Positions 24,384-34,189 of a stretch of 64,000 bases of DNA are shown here, in pieces. Position numbers and translations under genes: made by a program. Positions within the stretch are counted from its first letter, which is position 1. Every line of letters begins with the position of its first letter. Origin of the DNA: an uncultured Candidatus Actinomarina sp. (lineage in GTDB: Bacteria > Actinomycetota > Acidimicrobiia > Actinomarinales > Actinomarinaceae). The notes below the pieces were generated by a model, which searched no databases, was not told where the DNA came from, and saw nothing but the letters and a program-made list of their open reading frames with translations. The DNA lies in assembly GCA_902519215.1 (NCBI GenBank), contig CABYIX010000004.1:1-64000 (forward strand), read 5' to 3'.

Positions 24384-26959
24384 TTATCAACCATTCCACA
24401 TTTTTTATATTTTATACCTGAACCACAATAGCAAGGGTCATTTCTACCAACCTTATCAGAGCTACTCTCAATAGTCATAACTTTATCCACTTTTTTTGGG
24501 CTTTGTGTAATTAAACTCTTATCAAAATTCATAAGTAGCCTGATTACTGAAAATTTTACATTATTTATTAAATCCTCAAATAACTCATACCCCTCATTTT
24601 GATACTCTACAAGGGGATCTCTTTGGCCCATAGCTCTCAACCCAATACCTGATCTTAGATAATCCATTTCAGATAAGTGATCCTTCCAAGCTTGATCTAT
24701 AAAAGATAGGGATGACCCTCGTGCAAGTTTCCAAAAATTTTCTTCATCTTGTGTCTTATTTTTATCGAATAGAAGAAGAAGATTATCAACAGTATCTAGA
24801 CTGTCGTTTAGTTCTAGTTTATTAAGAAATTCTTTTTTAACTGAGTCACTAAGTAGATCACTAAGCTCATCGGAAACCAACTGTTCAAATTGTTCAAGAG
24901 TTTCATAATTACGCTTATAAGACTCAATATTTGCATCTATAACTTGCGTTACATCATTAAACCATTCAACAATCAAATCTTCAATACTTTCAGACCTTAG
25001 AAGTTGTCTTCTCCATTTGTAGATAACTTCTCTTTGTTGATTAAGAACTTGATCAAATTTTAGAACATTCTTTCTAATTTCAAAGTTTAGAGACTCTACT
25101 TGAGCTTGAGCCCTTTCAATACTTTTTGTGACCATAGATTGTTCAATTCTTTCCTCATCAGGTAGATTTAATTTATTCATAATTGATTCAATTCTTTCAC
25201 CTTGGAATCTTCTCATTAAGTCGTCTTGAAGAGAAATATAAAATCTTGATTCACCTGGATCTCCCTGACGTCCAGACCTTCCTCTGAGCTGATTGTCAAT
25301 TCTTCTTGAGTCATGTCTCTCAGTTCCTAAAACATATAAACCTCCAAGATCTAAAACCTCTTGTTTTTCTAATTCAACTTGTTTATCAAGTTCTTTAATC
25401 TTTTGCTCAAGATAACTTTCATCATCTAATTTATTTTCAATAATTTGCTGTTGTAATGCCATCTCTTCTGGGTTCCCACCTAATTTGATGTCAACACCTC
25501 TACCCGCCATATTTGTTGCAACAGTTACTGCTCCTAACTTTCCGGCCTGTGCAATGATATTTGCCTCTTGTTCATGATTTTTAGCATTTAATACATTATG
25601 AACAATGCCTTTGGATGTTAATTTTCTAGATACCTCTTCTGATGCTTCTACTGAGACTGTTCCAAGTAAGATAGGCTGGCCTTTTTTATTTCTGTCTTCA
25701 ATATCTTGAATGACTGCATTTAATTTTGCATCATTTGTTTTATAAACAGCATCCTGTTGATCCATGCGCTGTATGGGGACATTTGTTGGAATTTCGATTA
25801 CTTCAAGGTTGTAAATTTGTATAAACTCTTCCTCTTCTGTTTTAGCGGTACCAGTCATACCTGCTAGATTCTCATACATTCTGAAGTAATTCTGATATGT
25901 AATAGAAGCTAAAGTCTGGTTCTCGTCTTGAATCCTTACATTTTCCTTTGCTTCTAGAGCTTGGTGTAGGCCATCAGAGTAACGCCTACCCTCTAGAACT
26001 CGACCAGTAAATTCGTCAACAATTTTAATCTGACCATCTGAAACAATATAATCAACATCCTTTGTAAAGATTGTTTTAGCTCTTAAGCATGCAGTTAAGT
26101 AATGGATAAAGTTTGTTTGTGTATTTTCATACAGGTTAGTAATTCCAAGTCTTGACTCAACAAACTCAACTCCTACTTCTGTTGGGTGAACTTGTTTTTT
26201 TGCTTCATCAATTTCATAATGAATATCGTTTTTCATTCCTTTTACAATTTTTGTAAACTCTGAATACCATTTTGTTGAGTCATCTACCTTTCCAGAAATA
26301 ATTAAAGGTGTTCTCGCTTCATCAACAAGGATTGAGTCAACTTCATCAATGACACTGTAAAACAAATCCCCCTGAACAAGTTGTTCACTATTTACAGCCA
26401 TGTTGTCCCGCAAGTAATCAAAACCAAACTCGTTATTAGTTCCATAAGTAATATCTTTTTTATAAGCATTAATTTTTTCAGAATATTCTTGGTTGGAATA
26501 AATTAGTCCCACATCAAGACCAAGAAAGTTGTAAATAGGGCTCATCCATTCAGCATCTCTTTTTGCAAGATACTCATTAACAGTTACGACATGGACCCCT
26601 TTTTTATAAAGGGCCATTAATGAAATAGGAAGGGTTGAAACGAGGGTTTTACCTTCACCGGTTTTCATTTCTGAGATTTTATTTCTTAGAAGTACTAGCC
26701 CCCCAAAAAGCTGAACATCATAATGCCTTTGGCCTATTGACCTTTTTGCGGCTTCTCTAACAAAAGCAAAAGCTTCTACTTCAATACTGTGAGGTGTATC
26801 ATCGATTTTGTCTGACAATGCAAGAAAGCCACTTTTAATTTCTTCATCTGTTAATTTTTCAAGAGAGGATTCTCTGCTGTTGATTTCTTCAACAATCTTA
26901 TTTAATTCAGAAGTTAATTTCCCACTACCTACTGAAAGAACTTTTTTAAATATACTCAA
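24365..26959 (-). CDS. secA: Protein translocase ATPase SecA
   Basis: ATP motor of the Sec secretion pathway. 864 residues: Walker A MKTGEGKTL, Walker B VDEVDSILVDEARTPLIISG, motif TGTAKTEEEEF, VATNMAGRGVDI and GLYVLGTERHDSRRIDNQLRGRSGRQGDPG. The C-terminal zinc-binding tail is DPCYCGSGIKYKKCG, with a further Cys five residues later, so the usual C-H/C-C pair is slightly altered. The 3' end overlaps the prfB start by 19 nt. Confidence 0.97.
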   Translation of the reverse strand: MSIFKKVLSVGSGKLTSELNKIVEEINSRESSLEKLTDEEIKSGFLALSDKIDDTPHSIEVEAFAFVREAAKRSIGQRHYDVQLFGGLVLLRNKISEMKTGEGKTLVSTLPISLMALYKKGVHVVTVNEYLAKRDAEWMSPIYNFLGLDVGLIYSNQEYSEKINAYKKDITYGTNNEFGFDYLRDNMAVNSEQLVQGDLFYSVIDEVDSILVDEARTPLIISGKVDDSTKWYSEFTKIVKGMKNDIHYEIDEAKKQVHPTEVGVEFVESRLGITNLYENTQTNFIHYLTACLRAKTIFTKDVDYIVSDGQIKIVDEFTGRVLEGRRYSDGLHQALEAKENVRIQDENQTLASITYQNYFRMYENLAGMTGTAKTEEEEFIQIYNLEVIEIPTNVPIQRMDQQDAVYKTNDAKLNAVIQDIEDRNKKGQPILLGTVSVEASEEVSRKLTSKGIVHNVLNAKNHEQEANIIAQAGKLGAVTVATNMAGRGVDIKLGGNPEEMALQQQIIENKLDDESYLEQKIKELDKQVELEKQEVLDLGGLYVLGTERHDSRRIDNQLRGRSGRQGDPGESRFYISLQDDLMRRFQGERIESIMNKLNLPDEERIEQSMVTKSIERAQAQVESLNFEIRKNVLKFDQVLNQQREVIYKWRRQLLRSESIEDLIVEWFNDVTQVIDANIESYKRNYETLEQFEQLVSDELSDLLSDSVKKEFLNKLELNDSLDTVDNLLLLFDKNKTQDEENFWKLARGSSLSFIDQAWKDHLSEMDYLRSGIGLRAMGQRDPLVEYQNEGYELFEDLINNVKFSVIRLLMNFDKSLITQSPKKVDKVMTIESSSDKVGRNDPCYCGSGIKYKKCGMVDKCIKKS

Positions 26960-26961
26960 AT

Positions 26962-28206
26962 TTAACTTGTGCCAAACTCCCAGGAATCTAAATAGTTAAG
27001 CTGGTCATCAGATAGAATTTCTAACTGACCACCCATTAGCTTCAATTTAGTTGCTGCTATTTTTTGATCTACTGATTTTGGTAATGTATAAACTTTAGAT
27101 TCCAAGTTTTTATAATTTTCTTTAATCCACTCAGCAGCTAATGCTTGGTTTGCAAAAGACATATCCATAACAGAAGCTGGATGACCAGTTGCTACAGTAA
27201 GGTTCACAAGCCTTCCTTCTCCTAATACAAGAACCTCTTTATCTTTATACATATAGCTTTCAACATGGTCTCTTACTCTGTTAACTTCACTTGATTGATT
27301 TTTTAATTCAACCAAGTTTATTTCAACATCAAAATGTCCTGCATTTGCAAGCACTACACCTGATTTCATAACATCAAAATGTTGAGTGTCCAGAACATGC
27401 TTGTTTCCAGTAACGGTGATAATTACGTCAGCTATCTTAGATGCTTCTAAGCTGTTCTTTACTTCATACCCATGCATAAGAGCCTCTAAAGCTCTTACTG
27501 AATCTGGTTCAACAACTGTAACTTTTGCACCCATGCCGTATGCTCTTTCTGCAACACCTTTTCCACAATCTCCAAATCCAAAAACTACAACGTTTAAACC
27601 TGCAATTAACATATCAGTGGCTCTAACGACTCCATCCATTGAGCTCTGACCGGTTCCAAATCTGTTATCAAATAAATGTTTAGTGTCAGAGTCATTTACA
27701 GCAACAACAGGAAATCTTAGTTTGTCGTTTTTTTCCATTGATTTTAAGCGAATTACACCAGTTGTAGTTTCTTCCATTGAACCAAGAACTGATATATCTG
27801 ACCTATCTGTATGTAAAAGTGTAACTAAATCTGCACCATCATCCATGGTTATATCTGGGTTTGTGTCTAAGACTAAATTTAAATGTTTAAAAAACTCATC
27901 ATTCGAAACCCCCCTTATTGCATGAACCTCGATATCATTCTCTGCCAAATATGCAGCTACTGAGTCATTGGTTGATAATGGATTTGATGCACATAATGCA
28001 ACCTTTGCTCCTGCGGTTTTTAGAGTCATCATTAGATTCGCAGTTTCTTTTGTGACATGCATACATGCCCCAATATTTAATCCGTCTAATGGTTTTGACA
28101 ATGCAAACTCATTACTAATCTCTTCTAGTACTTGCATTTGTCTAGCCGCCCAATTAATTTCTTCCGCACCCTTAGAGGCCAAATTTAAATCTTTAATTGA
28201 TGACAT
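26962..28206 (-). CDS. ahcY: S-adenosylhomocysteine hydrolase
   Basis: NAD-dependent conversion of S-adenosylhomocysteine to adenosine and homocysteine, clearing the methylation by-product. Seen: AARQMQVLEEI, DDGADLVTLLH, EETTTGVIRLK, NAD loop VVFGFGDCGKGVAERAYGMGA, ANAGHFDVEI and the C-terminal AATKLKLMG. 414 residues, the bacterial/archaeal length without the long insert. A strong AAAGGAG site sits inside the end of the upstream isomerase gene. Confidence 0.96.
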   Translation of the reverse strand: MSSIKDLNLASKGAEEINWAARQMQVLEEISNEFALSKPLDGLNIGACMHVTKETANLMMTLKTAGAKVALCASNPLSTNDSVAAYLAENDIEVHAIRGVSNDEFFKHLNLVLDTNPDITMDDGADLVTLLHTDRSDISVLGSMEETTTGVIRLKSMEKNDKLRFPVVAVNDSDTKHLFDNRFGTGQSSMDGVVRATDMLIAGLNVVVFGFGDCGKGVAERAYGMGAKVTVVEPDSVRALEALMHGYEVKNSLEASKIADVIITVTGNKHVLDTQHFDVMKSGVVLANAGHFDVEINLVELKNQSSEVNRVRDHVESYMYKDKEVLVLGEGRLVNLTVATGHPASVMDMSFANQALAAEWIKENYKNLESKVYTLPKSVDQKIAATKLKLMGGQLEILSDDQLNYLDSWEFGTS

Positions 28207-29204
28207 TACTTCTCCTTTAACATATTTTTTAAATTTTCAATTGAATCAATATCATATGGATCAACATTTAAATTGTCGGCCATGAAGACACTTATCAAAT
28301 CACCTATTAAGACTAGATGAAATAATTCTTTAATTAAATTGTCTGACTTAATATTTTCAATTTCAGTTATTTCTATGCCTTTTGGAATAATGTCTTTAGT
28401 GAACTCAAATCTATTTTTAATTTTTGGATGTTCGTTTTGATCTCTTAGGAAAATTAAATGAAAATTATTTTTGGATCCATCTTCATCTGCTTCCCAAGAC
28501 AAAATTTCATTGTGATGAACTTCTGGCATATATCCAACATAAGATTTAGATTTAGCATTTTCATTAATTTGCGTTTTCCATCGTTGAGAGGCTAGATAGC
28601 TTAATTGAGTACCTCCATAAATAATGACAGTCTTATTACCTATATTGTTTGCTACTTCTTTAGCTTTTTTTATAATTTTATTTTCAGATTCATTATCAAG
28701 TAATTCATTTAAATAAAAACTAGAATCATTACAATTTTGTTCAACATCTACTCCTAAAGATTCAGGAGTAAAGTTAGCTACTGCTTTAGTCATTAGTCCA
28801 AATGCTGCTCTGGGTTGAAGACCTGAAGGAACTTTAATGTAAGGCTTACTATTTTCTTTGGCCATTTCCAATAAAGTCCCACCACTAGAAATAACACACC
28901 ATTCTAAATCTGATTTTATAGCATCCTCTAATGCACTTACTGTTTCTTCAGTATTTCCCGAGTAAGATATGAATAAACAAAGTGGCTTATTTTCTATATG
29001 TTTTTTTGTAATTTTGTATGTTTTGTGAACTTCAATATCTAGAGGTGAATACTTGTTTAAAATCAATTTAAGGACGTCGCCTGCAACACCAGATCCACCC
29101 ATACCAACAACAAGAATCCGATCATAATTAAATTTAGGAAAATTATCAGATTTGACTAAGTCTGCACTTAGTTGATTACCTAAATTAAGAACATGATCTA
29201 ACAT
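28206..29204 (-). CDS. SIS-domain sugar isomerase (bifunctional phosphoglucose/phosphomannose isomerase type)
   Basis: 332 residues with GMGGSGVAGDVLK (N-terminal SIS loop), FISYSGNTEETVSALEDA, and the C-terminal EVHHNEILSWE that resembles the catalytic Glu/His region of archaeal-type PGI/PMI enzymes. Likely interconverts fructose 6-phosphate with glucose or mannose 6-phosphate. Placed 7 nt after the phosphomannomutase gene; the mycobacterial counterpart (Rv3256c next to manB) has the same order. Exact substrate not provable here. Confidence 0.88.
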   Translation of the reverse strand: MLDHVLNLGNQLSADLVKSDNFPKFNYDRILVVGMGGSGVAGDVLKLILNKYSPLDIEVHKTYKITKKHIENKPLCLFISYSGNTEETVSALEDAIKSDLEWCVISSGGTLLEMAKENSKPYIKVPSGLQPRAAFGLMTKAVANFTPESLGVDVEQNCNDSSFYLNELLDNESENKIIKKAKEVANNIGNKTVIIYGGTQLSYLASQRWKTQINENAKSKSYVGYMPEVHHNEILSWEADEDGSKNNFHLIFLRDQNEHPKIKNRFEFTKDIIPKGIEITEIENIKSDNLIKELFHLVLIGDLISVFMADNLNVDPYDIDSIENLKNMLKEK

Positions 29205-29211
29205 ATATAAT

Positions 29212-30549
29212 CTAAATGTTACTCGATATTTTCTCTAAAACTTCTGTAATCACTTTCTCAGATTTACCTTCAACATTGACCCTTAATTTGGGCTCTGTGT
29301 TTGAACCCCTAATGTTGAACCAATAATTTTCAGTAAAACAAGTGAGTCCATCCAAATAATCAAAATCAACATCAAAAACTTCCTCAACATTTCTTAGTGA
29401 TTCCTCCACGTCCTTAACTACAAAATTTACCTCACCTGAGCTGGGTGGAAACTTATAATTTTCAAAAACCCTGCTTACTTTCTCTTCTTTTGTTGAAATA
29501 ATTTTCATAAATATAAGTAAAGTTAAAATAGCTGAATCTGCATAGAAATTTTCTTTATAGTAAAAATGAGCACTGTGCTCTCCACCGAAATCTGCATCAA
29601 TTTCTCTCATCATTTTTTTTATATTTGAATGTCCTACTTTGCATCTATAAAGTTGAATATTTCTATCATTCAAGACATTTAATGCATGAGGTGAGACATT
29701 TACATTGTGTACAACTTTAAGACTATTGTTTTCTATTGATAGGTAATCAGATATCAGGGTGGTCATCATACTTCCTGAAATAACATTTCCCTTATCATCA
29801 ATAAATACTGCTCGGTCAGCATCCCCATCAAATGCGACACCAAAATCTAAATTATTTTTTAATACTAAGTTCTTTAAGTCTTCTAAATTTTTCTTATCAG
29901 ATGGATCAGCAGGATGGTTAGGGAAATTACCGTCAACTTCTAAATATAGAGGTGAATAATTAAAATTAAATATTTTATCTAAGTCATCAAAAACTGACCC
30001 GATTGCTCCATTGCCGCCATCAATACCAAATTTTAATGTATTAGTAATCATGTTGGGTTGAACTAAAGTCTTAATGTGTTCAAAATATTTATCAATTAAA
30101 TTAGAATTTACTTGCTTGAAATTATTAATTTCAATATCATTATCAAAATTTTCAACTGAAGCTTTTATTTCCATTAATCCGGAATTTTCTCCAATTGGTA
30201 ATGCCCCTGTATTGCATAATTTTAAGCCGTTATATTCCTTTGGATTGTGAGAGGCTGTAATAATGAGACCGGGTTTATTAAGGAGACCCGATAAAGAATA
30301 TACAATATCAGTAGGGACAATACCTATATAAATTATATTTTTATTAACAGAAATAATTCCTGAAGATATTGCATTTAACATTTCCTGATGAGAAATTCTT
30401 CCATCATGACCAATTAAAATTGAATCATCTTCAACAAAGTTTGCAAACGCATATCCAATTTTAAAAGCTATTTCCTGAGTTAAAGTGTCACCATAAACAC
30501 CTCTAATATCATAAGATTTAAAAATTAAATCTAGTTTATTTTTTGTCAT
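29212..30549 (-). CDS. manB: Phosphomannomutase/phosphoglucomutase
   Basis: Interconverts hexose 6- and 1-phosphates, supplying GDP-mannose or UDP-glucose. Seen: FKSYDIRGVYGD, the phosphoserine loop LIITASHNPKEYNGLK, the metal loop GVAFDGDADRAVFID, sugar-binding GGEHSAHFYY and the C-terminal phosphate loop NIRGSNTEPKLRV. 445 residues. A TACAAT box lies nine bases ahead of the ATG and overlaps the opposite-strand box of the glycosyltransferase gene. Confidence 0.93.
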   Translation of the reverse strand: MTKNKLDLIFKSYDIRGVYGDTLTQEIAFKIGYAFANFVEDDSILIGHDGRISHQEMLNAISSGIISVNKNIIYIGIVPTDIVYSLSGLLNKPGLIITASHNPKEYNGLKLCNTGALPIGENSGLMEIKASVENFDNDIEINNFKQVNSNLIDKYFEHIKTLVQPNMITNTLKFGIDGGNGAIGSVFDDLDKIFNFNYSPLYLEVDGNFPNHPADPSDKKNLEDLKNLVLKNNLDFGVAFDGDADRAVFIDDKGNVISGSMMTTLISDYLSIENNSLKVVHNVNVSPHALNVLNDRNIQLYRCKVGHSNIKKMMREIDADFGGEHSAHFYYKENFYADSAILTLLIFMKIISTKEEKVSRVFENYKFPPSSGEVNFVVKDVEESLRNVEEVFDVDFDYLDGLTCFTENYWFNIRGSNTEPKLRVNVEGKSEKVITEVLEKISSNI

Positions 30550-30557
30550 TACTCAAT

Positions 30558-30564
30558 TATTGTA
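30558..30564. promoter_or_regulatory. Overlapping divergent -10 boxes (TATTGTA)
   Basis: The seven bases TATTGTA give TATTGT on the plus strand (30558-30563; seven bases before the ATG at 30571) and TACAAT on the minus strand (30559-30564; nine bases before the manB ATG). One heptamer thus seems to serve both genes, making simultaneous initiation unlikely. Confidence 0.5.
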
Positions 30565-30570
30565 CTGTTC

Positions 30571-31305
30571 ATGGATTCAAACTTTACCTTTAAAAATTTT
30601 TCAATAGTAATTCCAATTTATAATGAGGAAGAAATACTTGAAGAATCTTTAAATAATGTTTTGTCTATGTGTGAACGTACAAATATTGATTTTGAAATAA
30701 TCTTATCTGAAAATGGTTCACGTGATAACACTAAAAATATCGCATCTGAAATAGCTAAATCAAGTAAAAACATAAAACTAATTGAACACGATACACCAAA
30801 TTATGGAGAAGCTCTTAAAAGAGGGTTTTTAGCTTGTACAAATGAAATTATTATCTCATTTGATATAGATTATTATTCAGAGAAATTTTTATTGGAGTGT
30901 CTGCAGCTTGAGAGTCAATTTTCTGGAATAATAGCTTCGAAAAGAATGGCTAAATCTGAAGATGGTAGGAGGCTAATTAGAAAACTTGCAACAGGCTTTT
31001 TTGTAATAATATTAAAAATCTTGTTTGGCACCAATCTATCTGATACTCACGGAATGAAGGGTGTAAAAAAATCATCCGTTGATAAATTTATTCAAAAAGT
31101 TGTTTCAACACAGGATCTATTCGATACAGAACTTTTAATTAGAATTGAAAAAAGTGGACAAAAGTTTAAAGAAGTTCCAGCTAAAATTAATGAAATTAGG
31201 CCAAGTGTTTCTGTAATCTATAAAAGAATACCGAGAACCATTAAAAGTTTACTTAATCTTCGATTTGTCCTTTATAGAGAATCTTTAAACACAAAAAACT
31301 TATAA
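30571..31305 (+). CDS. Family 2 glycosyltransferase
   Basis: 244 residues with a GT-A fold: FSIVIPIYNEEEILEESL, SENGSRDNTKNIA, then IISFDIDYYSEKFL, where the DxD-like motif is replaced by DID. It resembles dolichol-/polyprenyl-phosphate hexose synthases. No membrane helices. The convergent neighbour encodes a GtrA-like protein, which in other systems flips polyprenyl-phosphate sugars; a joint lipid-linked sugar pathway is inferred. Overlaps that gene by 34 nt. Confidence 0.88.
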   Translation: MDSNFTFKNFSIVIPIYNEEEILEESLNNVLSMCERTNIDFEIILSENGSRDNTKNIASEIAKSSKNIKLIEHDTPNYGEALKRGFLACTNEIIISFDIDYYSEKFLLECLQLESQFSGIIASKRMAKSEDGRRLIRKLATGFFVIILKILFGTNLSDTHGMKGVKKSSVDKFIQKVVSTQDLFDTELLIRIEKSGQKFKEVPAKINEIRPSVSVIYKRIPRTIKSLLNLRFVLYRESLNTKNL

Positions 31306-31730
31306 ATTAAGTATTTAATTGGAAGTATTGATCCATGGATTAAGGTTGTAATTATTAACACATATAATTCATTTTGTTGCCAATTTTCATTCCATAAATT
31401 GATTAAAAACCAGACAAATAAGGGTACGAAAAGATTTATAAAGCTAATAGATACATATTTAAAAAATTCTTTATAGTTTCCATCATTAAATTTCAATTTA
31501 AATATAAATTTCCTTGAAAGAAAATAAGAAACAGTGACTCCAACAATAAATTGGAAAATGTTTGTAAGATAAGTTCTAAGAGGAAAGCTGACAAAATCTA
31601 GTAAAATAAATTGAAAAATATAAACTAAAAATAGCCCAAACAATAAATTAAAAGCCCCTACTAAATAGGTCCTGAAAAGTTCGGAGAATGAACCATCTTT
31701 AGAAATCTTATCAATTATTTGTTTTAGCAT
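31272..31730 (-). CDS. GtrA-like membrane protein
   Basis: 152 residues with four membrane helices; FRTYLVGAFNLLFGLFLVYIF, then TNIFQFIVGVTVSYFLSRKFIF with the basic stop-transfer end, and the C-terminal IYKFFVF match GtrA family proteins, proposed flippases or carriers of undecaprenyl-phosphate-linked sugars. It overlaps the large membrane gene upstream by 20 nt. Confidence 0.85.
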   Translation of the reverse strand: MLKQIIDKISKDGSFSELFRTYLVGAFNLLFGLFLVYIFQFILLDFVSFPLRTYLTNIFQFIVGVTVSYFLSRKFIFKLKFNDGNYKEFFKYVSISFINLFVPLFVWFLINLWNENWQQNELYVLIITTLIHGSILPIKYLIYKFFVFKDSL

Positions 31731-33906
31731 GTCTTTTCATTCTATAGATTATTAGAAGTAGTGAAATTGTTAAACATAGGTAAGAGAATATAGATAACAA
31801 TCGCTCTAAAGTTGTTGTTTCAAAAGTGAGTTTTACATCATTAGCGTTCGGTATTACGGCCATAAAAGATGGAGTAATTCTATATGGGCCATCTCCATCT
31901 TCAATTGTCCAATTTGGGAAATAGGAAACTTTAATTAAATGTAATTTACCTGGCTGATTAGTTGTAAATGTTAATTGGTTATTTTTTAGGTTGAAATCTG
32001 TAATATTGAGCTGAGCTTCATCTGTAGGTAGTGTATTTTTAATTTTATCTATTGATAATTTGTCAATAACTCTAATGTTGTCCTCTTTCTGAAACTCTTT
32101 CATTGATAGAGTGAAGAAGCTTTCTTCAAGTGGGTTTTTGAAAACTGAATTAGAAATCCGTTCGTAAAATGAGGGTTGTGTGAAATTAATTAATTCTGAT
32201 GTGACCAATTCTACTTTGTCCGAATTAAGCCTGAAGACTTTGAAGGGAGATGATGCAAATAAGAATTCTAACTCAGAAGAATTTGTTGCTTTATTGGAAA
32301 TAGAATCTGTGTATGTAATGAAATAATCTACACCCAATTGCTTCATGTATCGAACACCTTTATCAAAATTTCCATTTATATAACTAAGTCCACCAACAGG
32401 ATTAGATGGGCGTTCAGCCAAACCAGAAACTGTGACAAAGTGGTAAGGAGTCGTAATACTAGAATCAAAATATAATCCCTCCACACTTTCATGGTCGGTA
32501 AACATCGGTATTGTCATTAAAACCATAGGAGTACCATATTTATTTAAATCTGGACTTGGTTCCCACATAATTCTGCCAGAAGAAATATTGTTTAATTTAT
32601 CATACAAAGATGATATCTCGCCCCATTCAGCTTTACCTTCATAACCAGTGAAATTCCAATTAAGCCAGTGAGGTAAAAAGCTCACTGTTGAAATTGTTAA
32701 CGAAATGAATAAAAAGGAGAATAATTGATTCAATTTATTGACATTGAAAAAATACAAAATTAAAAAAAGAACAATTATAAATAAGGCTGTCACTTCATAT
32801 CTATCATTCCATCTGTTGTAGTAGTTAAAAAGTAGAAAAAAACTTATTACGAGATAGATTAATGAAAGAAATATATGTCCTTGAAATTTAGAAGTAAGTA
32901 AATTTATATGTTGAGTTAATAAATTAAACACAAAGAGTATTGTTCCAAGTATAAAAAAGGGTACGACTCTTCCATTCCACAAAGCACCCTCGGGACCATA
33001 AAAAAATAAAAAAACGGAAGATAAGACTAAGTACACTTCTAAAGAAAATAAATTTTTAAAGACTTTTTTACTTTGCCCAGAAAATAAAAATATTATGGAC
33101 AATAAAAGTAGAGGTAAAATATCAGGTTTAATCAAATCACTTATATTTCTATATGGAGAATAAGTCATATTCGTCGTGTATTCCAAATTTGTAAATAATG
33201 AAATCGAAAAACGAATAGTTAAGAATAAGAATATTAGAAATGAAGAAAATTTCTTAAGAACTTCTGATCTATTTCGCAAAAAGTAAAAAGAATAAATTGG
33301 TATAAAAATAATAAAAGGAATTATGTGTGACAATACACAAAAACTAATACAAAGAGAGCTGTAATATAAAGAATTTTTGAGATTTGATTTTGTGAGAAAG
33401 TAGATTGAAAGATTTCCAAAAGCTAAGGAATAGGTAAATGAATATTGCCCAGCTAAAGATGATGCCAAATTTCCACCAAAAATTGTAAATGACTCAGTTA
33501 GCAAAAATAACAATCCAGCTGCAAAACCTAAATGTGAGCTAATTTTATCTTCTTGAGAAATCAATTTCTGAATTGAGAATACAAGTAAAACGAGTGAAGT
33601 AACAACCATAATTTTAAATGCAATTCCAAAAGAAAAAAAAGGACTTAAGATAGCTACAACAAGCGGCGGTAATGGAAAATAAAAATAATAAGCAGGATAT
33701 CCAGCGAACCAATCATTTGACCAACCACTTATCTTGAGGTTTGAAATTAACTCAGAGACAAAAAACTTTGTAGGCACAATATGTGCACCCATGTCTCCTC
33801 CTGTTGGAAGTGAATCTGAAAACACTAAGTCAATTCTTAAAAAAATTAACAAGATTGAGAATAAGATTGAATTTGTAATTATTGGAGAATAACTTTTAAG
33901 ATTCAT
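31711..33906 (-). CDS. Large polytopic membrane protein, GT-C/YfhO-like
   Basis: 731 residues with roughly 12-14 membrane helices in the first 430 or so residues (SLPTGGDMGAHIVPTKFF lies in the first extracytoplasmic loop and has the acidic residues expected of GT-C glycosyltransferases), then a soluble extracytoplasmic domain and one last helix (about 705-722). The layout resembles YfhO/GT-C enzymes that transfer lipid-linked sugars outside the membrane. Family assignment is by topology and neighbourhood, not by a decisive motif. Its start overlaps the preceding small gene by 11 nt. Confidence 0.75.
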   Translation of the reverse strand: MNLKSYSPIITNSILFSILLIFLRIDLVFSDSLPTGGDMGAHIVPTKFFVSELISNLKISGWSNDWFAGYPAYYFYFPLPPLVVAILSPFFSFGIAFKIMVVTSLVLLVFSIQKLISQEDKISSHLGFAAGLLFLLTESFTIFGGNLASSLAGQYSFTYSLAFGNLSIYFLTKSNLKNSLYYSSLCISFCVLSHIIPFIIFIPIYSFYFLRNRSEVLKKFSSFLIFLFLTIRFSISLFTNLEYTTNMTYSPYRNISDLIKPDILPLLLLSIIFLFSGQSKKVFKNLFSLEVYLVLSSVFLFFYGPEGALWNGRVVPFFILGTILFVFNLLTQHINLLTSKFQGHIFLSLIYLVISFFLLFNYYNRWNDRYEVTALFIIVLFLILYFFNVNKLNQLFSFLFISLTISTVSFLPHWLNWNFTGYEGKAEWGEISSLYDKLNNISSGRIMWEPSPDLNKYGTPMVLMTIPMFTDHESVEGLYFDSSITTPYHFVTVSGLAERPSNPVGGLSYINGNFDKGVRYMKQLGVDYFITYTDSISNKATNSSELEFLFASSPFKVFRLNSDKVELVTSELINFTQPSFYERISNSVFKNPLEESFFTLSMKEFQKEDNIRVIDKLSIDKIKNTLPTDEAQLNITDFNLKNNQLTFTTNQPGKLHLIKVSYFPNWTIEDGDGPYRITPSFMAVIPNANDVKLTFETTTLERLLSIFSYLCLTISLLLIIYRMKRHAKTNN

Positions 33907-34144
33907 TTAGCGTTTTTCCCAAATACTTTGTCTTTCTTTTTCCACTTTCAGTCCACTCAGCATACCAATAAGGACCGTGTGGGCATGTTTGGCAAGACTC
34001 TTTCCCACATTTTATATTTTTTGATCTATATGAAACTTTTGTTTTTTTATGAAGATTTAATTTATTATCAACAAGTAGTTTAATTCTCTTTAAGTCAGCC
34101 TCATCTAGTTCAGCTAAACCATCTAGAATGTCCTTATCTATCAT
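33896..34144 (-). CDS. Small DUF6788-like protein
   Basis: 82 residues. A helical N-terminus (DILDGLAELDEADLKRIKLLVD) is followed by KCGKESCQTCPHGPYWYAEWTESGKRKTKYLG, a Cys-rich and aromatic pattern (C-x4-C-x2-C, HGPYWY, KYLGK) typical of small DUF6788-like proteins. Role unknown; it looks like a nucleic-acid or metal-binding fold. Confidence 0.7.
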   Translation of the reverse strand: MIDKDILDGLAELDEADLKRIKLLVDNKLNLHKKTKVSYRSKNIKCGKESCQTCPHGPYWYAEWTESGKRKTKYLGKTLNES

Positions 34145-34151
34145 TACTAAG

Positions 34152-34157
34152 ATGTTA
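34152..34157 (-). promoter_or_regulatory. -10 box for the DUF6788-like gene (leaderless type)
   Basis: TAACAT on the minus strand followed by seven bases (CTTAGTA) and the ATG at 34144. Confidence 0.5.
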
Positions 34158-34189
34158 GTTGAAAGGTCTTAATTTATAGGTTCTTAAAA